Shown here: piece by piece, positions 52,919 to 60,822 of the stretch | Layout: every line of letters starts with the position of its first letter | How positions within the stretch are numbered: the stretch's first letter is position 1 | Source of the DNA: Bradyrhizobium archetypum | Lineage (GTDB): Bacteria > Pseudomonadota > Alphaproteobacteria > Rhizobiales > Xanthobacteraceae | Direction of reading: 5' to 3' | Length of the DNA stretch: 64,000 nucleotides | Assembly (NCBI RefSeq): GCF_013114835.1 | Contig: NZ_JAAVLW010000002.1 | Location: 62,001 to 126,000 of the forward strand | Position numbers and translations under genes: made by a program | The notes under the pieces: model-generated | What the model saw: only the letters and a program-made list of their open reading frames with translations | What the model was told of the DNA's origin: nothing | Databases searched by the model: none

Positions 52919-53204
52919 ATGGAATCTCCCCATTAGCCGCCGCCCAGCGGCGAAATGAGACCCTGCCAGTGTCCACAGCACGGCGGAAAAAGGGAATCTT
53001 CGGGCAACACCGGGCAAAAGCAGGGCAATGATCGCGGCGAACAGATGCCGGCCGCCCACGCTGCCGGGCGCCGACAACCGGAAGGGAACGCGAGGGCTGG
53101 ATGCGAGCCTGCGCAATCGATGTTATGAGCCTGCCGTCCGGGCAGCGGGCGGTTCGATTCCTGGATGAGGATCGCCAAGCCGGAGCTTTTTACGTCGGGG
53201 ATCA

Positions 53205-53222
53205 GATCACGACTTCGTGATC
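53205..53222. promoter_or_regulatory. Inverted repeat GATCACG-N4-CGTGATC
   Basis: Perfect 7-bp arms (53205-53211 and 53216-53222) lie 14 bases before the candidate sigma promoter. A dimeric regulator site is possible. It sits in the 361-base gap (52919-53279) between the secreted-protein gene and the ECF sigma gene. Confidence 0.4.
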
Positions 53223-53235
53223 ACATGGTCCTGAC

Positions 53236-53260
53236 GTAACAATTTGAAAGATCGACCGAA
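53236..53260 (+). promoter_or_regulatory. Candidate autoregulated ECF promoter (GTAAC-N16-CGAA)
   Basis: GTAAC at 53236-53240 and CGAA at 53257-53260 are 16 bases apart. This resembles the Caulobacter SigF/NrsF-linked promoter (GTAACC and CGAA), with one mismatch in the sixth base. The GTG start of the sigma gene is 20 bases further on, consistent with self-regulation. Inferred. Confidence 0.4.
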
Positions 53261-53279
53261 TTGCAGGGTAGGAGCGCCG

Positions 53280-53825
53280 GTGCGCGAACGGGATGATGAA
53301 TGGACCGGCCTGATGCGGTCGGCCATTGCAGGTGACAGTACGGCGTATCATCGCCTGCTCAAGGCCGTCACGCCGGTGCTCCGGGCTGCGGCGCGCCGTG
53401 GTCTGGCGCGGGCCGGGCAACCGGTCGATCAATCCGAGGACATCGTGCAGGACATTTTACTGGCGGTCCATCTCAAGCGGCATACCTGGGATGTCACCGC
53501 GCCCTTTGGCCCATGGCTGTTTGCGATCGCCCGCAACAAGCTGATCGATGCATTGCGCCGCCGCGGCCGTCGCATCTTCGTCGATATCGACGATTTCGCC
53601 GAGACGTTGGCGGGCGAGACGCCGGCCGAGACCGCCTCGGCGAGCGAAGTTGCCGCCCAGTTGCAGACGCTGCCGGCGCGCCAGCGCGAGGTGCTGCAGT
53701 CGATCGCGGTCGACAGCGCCTCGATCAAGGATACTGCTGCGAAATTTTCGATGAGCGAGGGTGCGGTGCGGGTGGCGTTGCACCGGGGGCTGACGAGCCT
53801 GACGGCCAAGCTACGGGAACGATGA
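53280..53825 (+). CDS. ECF sigma factor (paired with NrsF)
   Basis: 181 aa from a GTG at 53280, with TAGGAG 6 bases upstream; a TTG at 53244 lies within the candidate promoter. Region 2 is DQSEDIVQDILLAVHLKRHT and PFGPWLFAIARNKLIDALRR. Region 4 is LPARQREVLQSIAVD to GAVRVALHRGLTSLTAKL, with a helix-turn-helix. The next gene is an NrsF-type anti-sigma, overlapping as ATGA, so this is a stress module of the Caulobacter SigF kind. Confidence 0.9.
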   Translation: MRERDDEWTGLMRSAIAGDSTAYHRLLKAVTPVLRAAARRGLARAGQPVDQSEDIVQDILLAVHLKRHTWDVTAPFGPWLFAIARNKLIDALRRRGRRIFVDIDDFAETLAGETPAETASASEVAAQLQTLPARQREVLQSIAVDSASIKDTAAKFSMSEGAVRVALHRGLTSLTAKLRER

Positions 53826-54466
53826 AAATGGATACCGATCAGCTTATTCGAACGCTGGCGGCCGACAACGCGCACCGCGCGCGCCCCGTCGGATTCGCGC
53901 TGATGCTGGCGCTCCTGGCCGCTGCGCCGGTTTCGCTATTGATGTTCTTCACGGAACTCGGCGTCAGGCCCGACGTGATGGTTGCGATGCGCAATCCGTT
54001 CTTCGACCTGAAATTCGCGGTGACGCTGGCGTTGGCGATTTCGGCGATTGCCGTCAGCCTGCATTTGTCCCGGCCCGAAGTCTCGCTGCGCGGCTTCGGC
54101 TGGCTGCTGCTGGCGCCGGTGGGGATTTTGACCGCCGCGATCGGCGGCGAAATGATGATGCCGCAGCGGATGCCGATGATGACGCGGCTGGTCGGCAAGA
54201 ATTCGTGGGTCTGTCTGACGGCAATCCCGCTGATGTCGCTGCCGCTCCTGGCGGGCGCACTGATCGGACTGCGTCACGGGGCGCCGTCGCGGCCCGCTGT
54301 GGCTGGCGCCATCGCCGGGCTATTGTCGGCCGGATTGGCGGCGACGCTCTACGCTTCGCATTGCACGGACGATTCACCGCTGTTCGTAGCGGCCTGGTAC
54401 ACGATCGCGACCGCGCTGGTCGCGGCGATCGGCGCGCTCGCCGGAGCGAAAGTGCTGAAATATTGA
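53822..54466 (+). CDS. nrsF: NrsF (DUF1109) membrane anti-sigma factor
   Basis: 214 aa. The ATG at 53822 overlaps the sigma stop; a second ATG is 6 bases on. The N-terminal 20 residues (MDTDQLIRTLAADNAHRARP) are the cytoplasmic sigma-binding part with LIRTLAAD. About six membrane helices follow (GFALMLALLAAAPVSLLMFF; FDLKFAVTLALAISAIAVSL; LLLAPVGILTAAIG; LTAIPLMSLPLLAGALIGL; AGAIAGLLSAGLAATLYAS; FVAAWYTIATALVAAIGAL). A cysteine (ASHCTDD) near the end fits the conserved cysteine of DUF1109 proteins. It should hold the sigma inactive at the membrane until stress. Confidence 0.9.
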   Translation: MKMDTDQLIRTLAADNAHRARPVGFALMLALLAAAPVSLLMFFTELGVRPDVMVAMRNPFFDLKFAVTLALAISAIAVSLHLSRPEVSLRGFGWLLLAPVGILTAAIGGEMMMPQRMPMMTRLVGKNSWVCLTAIPLMSLPLLAGALIGLRHGAPSRPAVAGAIAGLLSAGLAATLYASHCTDDSPLFVAAWYTIATALVAAIGALAGAKVLKY

Positions 54467-54497
54467 AGCTGTCAGCCTCCCCTGGAGGGTAAGAAGC

Positions 54498-55610
54498 TCA
54501 TGCCATCGGCACGTTCTGCTGCATGCGGTGGAAGCGCAGCACCTGCTGCGCCGTCGAAGGCCGCAACCGCTCATAAGTGTCCTTGCAGGCGGCAAGATCG
54601 GTCGGCTCGGTGCCGGATAGTTCGTCGCGCATCTTGATGATGGATCTGACCGTCGACCACGACAGGCCCGCGACCTTCGCCAGGATCATTACGCCTTCGG
54701 CCCGGCTTTCGACCATCATGTTCTCGGCGATTGCCACCGGCACATTGGCAAGCGCCGCAATCGAGGCGTTGGCCTCATCGAATTTCCCGGCCTCGGCGAA
54801 CGAGGCCACCTCGGACTCGTCGAGCCGGCCGTCCTCGTACAGCGATTTGACCAGCGCATGCGCAATCGCGGTGTTCTGGGTGATGGTCGAGGTCGCCGAG
54901 CGCGCGCGCCATGTCGCCTCCTTGACTACCGTCGGCACCTCGGCCGCCTGCTGCGGATTGGCGGCCTCCAGCCGCTGCCGCACCGTATCGGACGCCTTGG
55001 CGAGCAATTTCAGATAGAGATGCCGCGGCACGGACGGACGCCGGCCGAGCGAGGATGTGAGATCGTCGTTGCCTTCGGCGCGGTCGACGAGTCGGGTAAA
55101 GCCGCGCTCGGTGAATTCCGCGCCGGGATTGTTGACGGTCGACTGGATCACCTGATCATTGCCGCGCTGGACCAGCACGTCGGTGACCGCGCCGCTCAGC
55201 GTCTTGCGGGTCGAAATCGCCATCAAATGCGCCTGGCTCTTGCTGCGTGCATTCTCGATCAGCGTCCTATCGTCGAGCCGCATCGATTGCGACAGCACGG
55301 GGCCCGCCACCTCGATGACATCGTCGAAGGCGAGCGCCCGGATGGTGAGCGGGGGCGCAGTGTCAACCGGAGCGAGACGGTTGGCCAGCAGCATCTTGGC
55401 CGAAGTTTCGATGTGATCGATCAGGCATTGGAAGACGTCATCAAACAACCCGACCTGCTCGTCCGAATAGTCTACGGCGCCGTTGATGAAGAGGTCGGTT
55501 ACCCGGCGCAGGGTCTCTACCCGGCGAGCGACGGTTCCGTGCGCAAGCGTGGACTGCAACTCGTCGAGCAGGTTTCCGGGAGAAGGAGCGGTGGCGGTCT
55601 TCGAAATCAT
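54498..55610 (-). CDS. DUF2336 domain protein
   Basis: 370 aa from the ATG at 55610 (MISKTATAPSPGNLL). The DUF2336 pattern is visible, with LFINGAVDYSDEQVGLFDDV, APPLTIRALAFDDVIEVAGP, IENARSKSQAHLMAISTRKT and GFTRLVDRAEGNDDL. These are helical repeats common in alphaproteobacterial proteins linked to cell-cycle or regulatory control; the function of the domain is not known. No membrane segment. Convergent with nrsF; its 5' end is 60 bases from the GGDEF gene on the same strand. Confidence 0.8.
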   Translation of the reverse strand: MISKTATAPSPGNLLDELQSTLAHGTVARRVETLRRVTDLFINGAVDYSDEQVGLFDDVFQCLIDHIETSAKMLLANRLAPVDTAPPLTIRALAFDDVIEVAGPVLSQSMRLDDRTLIENARSKSQAHLMAISTRKTLSGAVTDVLVQRGNDQVIQSTVNNPGAEFTERGFTRLVDRAEGNDDLTSSLGRRPSVPRHLYLKLLAKASDTVRQRLEAANPQQAAEVPTVVKEATWRARSATSTITQNTAIAHALVKSLYEDGRLDESEVASFAEAGKFDEANASIAALANVPVAIAENMMVESRAEGVMILAKVAGLSWSTVRSIIKMRDELSGTEPTDLAACKDTYERLRPSTAQQVLRFHRMQQNVPMA

Positions 55611-55669
55611 GACTCTGTCCTGGAGCAAAAGCGGCGGGTTCTTCGCCGCCGGAGCTGAAATATGTCGGA

Positions 55670-56818
55670 TCAGGCGCTGGTAATCCGGTTACGTCCCTGC
55701 GCCTTGGCTGCATAAAGCGCGCTATCGGCGCGCGCGAGGAATGTGTCTGATGTTTCGTTCGGGTTCAGCGCGGCAACGCCTGCCGACATCGTCACCTTCA
55801 TGCCGGGCGAGAACGCGCTCCAGTCGAGATCGGCAATAATGGCGCGCAACCGGTCGAGCGCCTGCATGGCTTGATCGACATCCATGTCGGGCAGCACCAG
55901 CAGGAATTCCTCACCGCCATATCGGCCAAACCGGTCGATACTGCGGATGTTGGCAAACATGGTGATCGAGAATGTCCGCAGCACCTCGTCGCCGGTCGGG
56001 TGGCCGTAGGCGTCGTTGATGCGTTTGAACCAGTCGAGGTCGATCAGCGCAATGGAACAACGTGAACCGCCGCGCCTGGACCGTGCGATTTCCTCCTCCA
56101 GCATTCGCATGATGCTGCGGCGATTGGATGCCCCGGTCAGTTCGTCGAGTTCGGCAAGTTCTTCGATCCGCTTGTACGCCGCCTTCAGTTCGAAGCTGCG
56201 GTCATAGAGCATCTTGCGCATGGTAGAGCCATACAGCCCAACGAAGGCGCATTGTCCGATCGTCAGGACAAAGGAAAGCATGGCGGCGACGCGTTCGGTC
56301 TGGGTGGTAATCGGCAGGCCGATCGGGGTGCCGCTGAAGAGGAAAATCGGCGCCAGGCCGATCATGGTGAGGGTCCAGGAGATGATCGCCTGCCGGGAGG
56401 TCATTCGCAGCGCGCCAAATCCAAAAATGAGGAATACGACGCTCAGGAAGGCAAATCCAATCTGTGGCGCGGCCAGCAGAAAACAGAGCTGAAGCGCGAC
56501 GTGCCCGGCGACCTGGAAGATCGTGAGATAGTGGTCCTCGAACCGGTCGTTGAAATGGGCTTCCGACAACACGACGAAGACTGACACCAATCCGACGCCG
56601 GAAAGGAAATAGGTCGATGGAATGATGATCGGGACGGTGCCGGCGTAGCAATAGACCAGCAGGACCGAGGTGATGAGCAAATAGCTGACGCCTTGCACGG
56701 CCAGCATCTGGCGGCGCTGGCCGGTCCGGCGTTTCAATACTTCCGGCGGCAGGCGGGTGACGCGCGCGGTCGCATTATGGGAGCCTTGCCCCTGAAGCAA
56801 TGAAGCCGCGCTGCTCAT
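55670..56818 (-). CDS. Membrane diguanylate cyclase (GGDEF)
   Basis: 382 aa from the ATG at 56818 (MSSAASLLQGQGSHN); an in-frame extension to 56935 is unlikely. The N-terminal half has about six membrane helices (GVSYLLITSVLLVYCYAGTV, STYFLSGVGLVSVFVVL, QVAGHVALQLCFLLAAPQIG, FAFLSVVFLIFGFGALRM). The C-terminal GGDEF domain has the active site RYGGEEF and an inhibitory RSID (RxxD) site five residues upstream, so activity and product inhibition are both predicted. DELTGASNRRS and DLDWFKRINDAYGHPTGDEV are the Mg/GTP-binding parts. It makes c-di-GMP. Confidence 0.93.
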   Translation of the reverse strand: MSSAASLLQGQGSHNATARVTRLPPEVLKRRTGQRRQMLAVQGVSYLLITSVLLVYCYAGTVPIIIPSTYFLSGVGLVSVFVVLSEAHFNDRFEDHYLTIFQVAGHVALQLCFLLAAPQIGFAFLSVVFLIFGFGALRMTSRQAIISWTLTMIGLAPIFLFSGTPIGLPITTQTERVAAMLSFVLTIGQCAFVGLYGSTMRKMLYDRSFELKAAYKRIEELAELDELTGASNRRSIMRMLEEEIARSRRGGSRCSIALIDLDWFKRINDAYGHPTGDEVLRTFSITMFANIRSIDRFGRYGGEEFLLVLPDMDVDQAMQALDRLRAIIADLDWSAFSPGMKVTMSAGVAALNPNETSDTFLARADSALYAAKAQGRNRITSA

Positions 56819-57241
56819 GTCCCGTCGCTGTTGGAGTATGCCGGACGAAACTTTAGGGAATAAAGCCTTTAGGTTTGGTATCTTTTGGAGTCGAATCGGG
56901 TCCGTTAAAACCCTGCCATTGCACTGTTTTTGCAATGGAAATCTGCCGAATTCCGATAGTGCGGAGCCAGCTTCCGGGGAACCCTTCCGCGTCCACGCAG
57001 ATGCTGCCCGGCCGGCAAAGCCTTGCTAAGGTCGCAGGACGACACGTCTTTTAGGAAAGTGTTTCCGTATTATGGTACCAGTTTTGGGCATCAACCCGTT
57101 TTCACCCGCGCGATGGTCCGGGGATGACCGTCTGTGGGGTAGGTCACACATGCAATTCGGACATTGCCGTAATGTGAAGAATCTCACTGTTCACATCGAA
57201 CCGCCGGCCACCCCCGTCCGACCAACCTTGCGAGACGGCGA
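56819..57241. other. Divergent control region between GGDEF and ECF sigma genes
   Basis: 423 bases without a gene. It contains TGTGA-N6-TCACT at 57173-57188, one mismatch from the CRP-type TGTGA-N6-TCACA, and a wider inverted repeat TGTGAA...TTCACA (57173-57195). These lie 47 to 70 bases before the second sigma gene. No clear -35/-10 pair could be assigned. Confidence 0.45.
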
Positions 57242-57811
57242 TTGAGCGCGACACAGGCGGCTTCAGACGAAATTCTGATCGCACGGATCGCTCAAGGCGA
57301 CCGGCTCGCCATGCAGGTGCTTTACGGAAGGCACCATGTCAGGGTGTTCCGTTTCGGGCTTCGACTCGTAAGGGACGAACAGATCGCGGAGGACCTCATC
57401 AGCGAGGTGTTTCTCGATGTGTGGCGTCAGGCCGGCAAGTTCGAAGGCCGATCCGCCGTTACTACCTGGCTCCTGGCGATCACGCGATTCAAGGCCCTTT
57501 CGGCACTTCGGCGCCGCAAGGATGTTGGACTGGATGAAGAAACCGCCAACGCGATCGAAGATACGTCCGACGATCCGGAAGTGGTGGTGCAGAAGAAGGA
57601 TACGGGTGAAGCGTTGCGCAAGTGCCTGACGGCGCTTTCGTCAGAGCATCGGGAGATCGTCGATCTCGTCTACTACCACGAGAAGTCCGTGGAAGAGGTG
57701 GCCGAAATCGTCGGAATTCCCGAGAACACCGTCAAGACGCGCCTGTTTTATGCGCGCAAGAAATTGGCCGAGTTGCTCAAGGCAGCAGGCATAGAGCGAG
57801 GTTGGCCATGA
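57242..57811 (+). CDS. ECF sigma factor (with anti-sigma and subtilase)
   Basis: 189 aa from a TTG at 57242 with no strong ribosome-binding site; no in-frame ATG lies nearer the N-terminus. Region 2 is seen in LYGRHHVRVFRFGLRLVRDE and EDLISEVFLDVWRQAGKFEG, RSAVTTWLLAITRFKALSAL. Region 4 is LSSEHREIVDLVYYHEKSVE to IPENTVKTRLFYARKKL. Its stop overlaps the ATG of the next gene, the predicted anti-sigma, and a subtilase follows. The three probably form one regulon-control operon. Confidence 0.9.
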   Translation: MSATQAASDEILIARIAQGDRLAMQVLYGRHHVRVFRFGLRLVRDEQIAEDLISEVFLDVWRQAGKFEGRSAVTTWLLAITRFKALSALRRRKDVGLDEETANAIEDTSDDPEVVVQKKDTGEALRKCLTALSSEHREIVDLVYYHEKSVEEVAEIVGIPENTVKTRLFYARKKLAELLKAAGIERGWP

Positions 57812-58518
57812 TGGCAGCGAGCAGACAAATGCTGGATCAAGAGCCCAGCGAAATCGAGATGCTGTTGCCGTTCCATGCGGCCGGCACCCTCAACGCGCGT
57901 GATAGCCGCCGCGTCGAGGAAGCGCTCGCCGGCGATCCCGAACTGGCCCGGCAGTATGCCGTCATCCGCGAAGAATATGCCGAGACGATCAGCCTCAACG
58001 AAAGCCTGGGCGCGCCGTCCGCCCGCGCCATGCAGAAACTGTTTGCGGCGATCGATGCGGAGCCTGCACGCGAGCCCTCGCGATCGGTGAGCCTGTCTGC
58101 ACGCGTATCGGAATTTTTCGCAGGTCTGTCGCCGCGTACGCTCGCCTGGTCGGCGAGCCTCGGCGCGGTAGCGCTCGTGTTGCAGGCCGGCGTGATCGGC
58201 GCCGTGCTGATGAAGAACCAGACCGCTTCGTTCCAGACCGCGTCGCTGAGCCTGAACGAGCCGTCGGCGGCGCCGATTACGCGCGATCTCGGAAGCGGCG
58301 CCGCGCCGACGCGCGCGCTGGTGCGCTTTACGCCCGAAGCACGCATCTCTGACATCACTGCGCTGCTCGACAATTACCAGGCCTCGATCGTTGACGGCGC
58401 CAAGAGCGGCATGTTCCGCCTGCAGTTCGGCAAGGCGATGAGCAAGGACGAGGCCGCTGGCCTGATCAGCAGGCTGCAGCGCGAGAAGATCGTCAGCCTG
58501 GCGGTGGCAACGCCATAG
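57808..58518 (+). CDS. Membrane anti-sigma factor with subtilase-propeptide-like periplasmic domain
   Basis: 236 aa; the ATG at 57808 overlaps the sigma stop. Residues 1-75 have the zinc-less anti-sigma pattern (IEMLLPFHAAGTLNARDSRR, VEEALAGDPELARQYAVIRE) and should bind the sigma. One membrane helix spans about 114-134 (AWSASLGAVALVLQAGVIGA). Residues 170-236 (LVRFTPEARISDITALLDNY, SIVDGAKSGMFRLQFG, AAGLISRLQREKIVSLAVAT) have the beta-alpha-beta-beta-alpha-beta pattern of subtilase propeptide domains. The neighbour is a subtilase. No HCxxC zinc motif. Confidence 0.85.
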   Translation: MMAASRQMLDQEPSEIEMLLPFHAAGTLNARDSRRVEEALAGDPELARQYAVIREEYAETISLNESLGAPSARAMQKLFAAIDAEPAREPSRSVSLSARVSEFFAGLSPRTLAWSASLGAVALVLQAGVIGAVLMKNQTASFQTASLSLNEPSAAPITRDLGSGAAPTRALVRFTPEARISDITALLDNYQASIVDGAKSGMFRLQFGKAMSKDEAAGLISRLQREKIVSLAVATP

Positions 58519-58553
58519 CATCGCTTGGCGTGGGCCGGGCAAGCTGAGGTCCC

Positions 58554-60287
58554 ATGGTTCATGATGGCGTGAGTTGGCGGGCAAGAACCCAGCGTGCAGC
58601 GTGGGTGTTGTCGGCTGCGCTGTTGCCGCTGATCGCTTTCGGACCCTCGGTTGTGCATGCGCAAAGCATCATGCGCACCCCCAGTGTGAACGTCGGCTCG
58701 CGGGTACCTACCATCAACCCGACAGTAGGCCCACGGATCAATCCAGGCGTCGGAGCCCGGCCAAGCGTCAGCGTCGACAGGGTGGCGCGGACGCCGCCGT
58801 CCCGGATCGACACCATGAGCTCGACGCTGCGCGTGCGCCCGGGAGTCGGCGTACCGTCGACGCTGCCCCATGCGCGGTTTTCGCCCAACCTCTATCCGGC
58901 TTGCCAATATGCGTTTCGCGGTCCCGACGGCGAATGCTTCGATCGTCCGGTCAAGTCGGCCGGCGGCGGCAACGGCGCTTCGGCCAAGAAGGGCAATGGC
59001 GGGGCGGGCAAGAACAATGCGCAGGCGGCGGTCGACCTGCGTGCGGTCAAGAATGAACTCGTTGCCGAAATCGACGGCGCGTTATCCATCGCCGAGGCCG
59101 ACGAACTGGCGCGGCGTCACGGCCTGGAGCGCATCGCGTCGCAGAGCTTCCGGCTGCTCGGCGGCACCATCGGCCTGTTTCGCATCGTTGATAACCGCCC
59201 GGTGGATACGGTGCGCCGCGAGCTTGCGGCCGAGGGCAGCGTGCGTTCGGTGCAGCTCAATTTTCGTTACTTCCTGCAGGATCAGACGAAGGCTTCGACC
59301 GAGGGCGATGCTGCGCAATACGCGGTCGCCCAGCTTCGCCTGCCGCAGGCGCACGCGCTTGCCCGCGGCATGAATGTCACCATTGCGGTGATCGATTCAG
59401 GCGTCGACGCCAAACATCCCGAACTCGCCAATTCGGTTGCCGATACTTTCGACGCGCTCGTCAGCAAGGAAGGTCCGCATACCCACGGCACCGGCATTGC
59501 CGGCGCGATCGTCGCGCATGCCAAGCTGATGGGCAGCGCGCCGGAGGCGAGGCTGATCGCGATCCGCGCGTTTGGCGCGAGTTCCAAGGGCGCGGAGAGT
59601 ACGTCCTATGTGATCCTCCGGGGATTGGACTATGCGGCCGAGCATGGCGCGCAGATCATCAATATGAGCTTTGCCGGCCCGAAGGATCCGCTGATCGAGC
59701 GAGGCATTGCGGCGACGGCGGCCCGCGGCATTCTGATGGTGGCTGCGGCAGGCAATGCCGGCGCGAAATCGCAGCCGCTCTATCCTGCCGCCAACCCAAA
59801 CGTGATCGCGGTGAGCGGCACTGACGCGCAGGAAAAATTGTTTGCCGCGTCCAACCGCGGCAACCACATCGCGGTTGCCGCGCCGGGCGCGGATATTTTC
59901 CTGCCGGCGCCGGATGACAAGTATCAGATCACGTCGGGCACCTCGTTCTCCGCCGCCTATGTCAGTGGTGTTGCGGCACTGATGCTGGAGCGCAATCCTG
60001 CATTGAAGCCCGGTGATGTTCGCACAATCCTGACCAAGACCGCCCGCGATCTCGGCACCCCCGGCCGCGACGATCAGTTCGGGGCAGGCGAGGCCGACGC
60101 CTTCGCCGCGGTTACCGCTGCGGCCGCCGCACCTGCGGTTCCGCTGGCCTCCGTTTCCGATAAGCCGGCCGGAGAGAAGACGCCGACGCCCGATCCGACA
60201 GCGGATAACACTTCCGTGAGCCGGGCGCTGAATGACGGCCCGCCGTCGATAGCGTCCGACAAATCGACCGCAAACGCAGCAAAATAG
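58554..60287 (+). CDS. Secreted S8 family subtilisin-like protease
   Basis: 577 aa. A signal peptide covers about residues 1-36 (AAWVLSAALLPLIAFGPSVV...HAQ). Residues 37-150 are a low-complexity, proline/glycine-rich region with VRP/PGV repeats. About 160-245 is a prodomain-like segment (VAEIDGALSIAEADELARRH, GLFRIVDNRPVDTVRRELAA). The catalytic triad is D281 (AVIDSGVD), H311 (PHTHGTGIAG) and S464 (SGTSFSAAY), with the oxyanion asparagine in AAAGNAGAK. The tail is alanine/threonine/proline-rich. It is coupled to the sigma/anti-sigma pair, 35 bases downstream. Confidence 0.93.
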   Translation: MVHDGVSWRARTQRAAWVLSAALLPLIAFGPSVVHAQSIMRTPSVNVGSRVPTINPTVGPRINPGVGARPSVSVDRVARTPPSRIDTMSSTLRVRPGVGVPSTLPHARFSPNLYPACQYAFRGPDGECFDRPVKSAGGGNGASAKKGNGGAGKNNAQAAVDLRAVKNELVAEIDGALSIAEADELARRHGLERIASQSFRLLGGTIGLFRIVDNRPVDTVRRELAAEGSVRSVQLNFRYFLQDQTKASTEGDAAQYAVAQLRLPQAHALARGMNVTIAVIDSGVDAKHPELANSVADTFDALVSKEGPHTHGTGIAGAIVAHAKLMGSAPEARLIAIRAFGASSKGAESTSYVILRGLDYAAEHGAQIINMSFAGPKDPLIERGIAATAARGILMVAAAGNAGAKSQPLYPAANPNVIAVSGTDAQEKLFAASNRGNHIAVAAPGADIFLPAPDDKYQITSGTSFSAAYVSGVAALMLERNPALKPGDVRTILTKTARDLGTPGRDDQFGAGEADAFAAVTAAAAAPAVPLASVSDKPAGEKTPTPDPTADNTSVSRALNDGPPSIASDKSTANAAK

Positions 60288-60360
60288 CCTCCGGACGGCG
60301 ATTTTTCGACGATCGTCCTCGAACACAGGGTTAAAAAAATCGTTCGCCGTTTTGAACGTC

Positions 60361-60497
60361 CTGGGGAGGTGCGGCGACTTATGTATGTGGGAGCGGTAAT
60401 CCCTCCCCAGCTATATTCGGCGCGAGCGCCCATCCACCCCAAGCGCCCCATATGGCTTTGACCCGTCCGGTTGTCCCCCCGGACGGGTCTTTCATTT
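60361..60497 (+). ncRNA. Candidate structured small RNA ending in a strong terminator
   Basis: CTGGGGAGG (60361-60369) pairs perfectly with CCTCCCCAG (60402-60410), with a 32-base loop. A GC-rich strand then leads to a Rho-independent terminator (60460-60489). No gene or ribosome-binding site is seen in between, and CCCTCCCC is exposed as an anti-Shine-Dalgarno-like stretch, typical of alphaproteobacterial trans-acting sRNAs. Not matched to a known family. A start near 60350 is only a guess. Confidence 0.5.
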
Positions 60498-60498
60498 T
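60460..60498 (+). terminator. Rho-independent terminator of the candidate sRNA/subtilase transcript
   Basis: GACCCGTCCGG (60460-60470) pairs perfectly with CCGGACGGGTC (60479-60489) around TTGTCCCC, followed by TTTCATTTT. Strong 11-bp stem with a U-rich tail. Confidence 0.9.
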
Positions 60499-60822
60499 CG
60501 GCACATGTTTTCAAAGCAGCGGCGCTGCATGCGGTGTCGTGCGACTTGCCGACCACAAGTTTTCCGTCCGCATGCGAGGCGTGCAGTTTTTGCGTGTGCC
60601 CTCTCAAACGAAAAAATCGACCAGTGCTTCGCAGCGGAGCCCTGCTGCTGCACGGTTTGATGGGTGGCCGACTCCGCAATTGTGCGGGTTTTGTCGATCG
60701 CAGGAGGTCCCGTAGCCTCACGCCACTGGACAATGAAAAAGTTTTCCACAGAATAAGCCCGTCACATCCTACTGATTCGTCTCGGTTGCGTCTGCGTCCG
60801 TCTCTCTCTTACGGGCTAATTT

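Noticed and set aside
54466..54498. CCTCC/GGAGG hairpin between nrsF and the DUF2336 gene
   Set aside because: Only a 5-bp stem with no T run; too weak to call a terminator.
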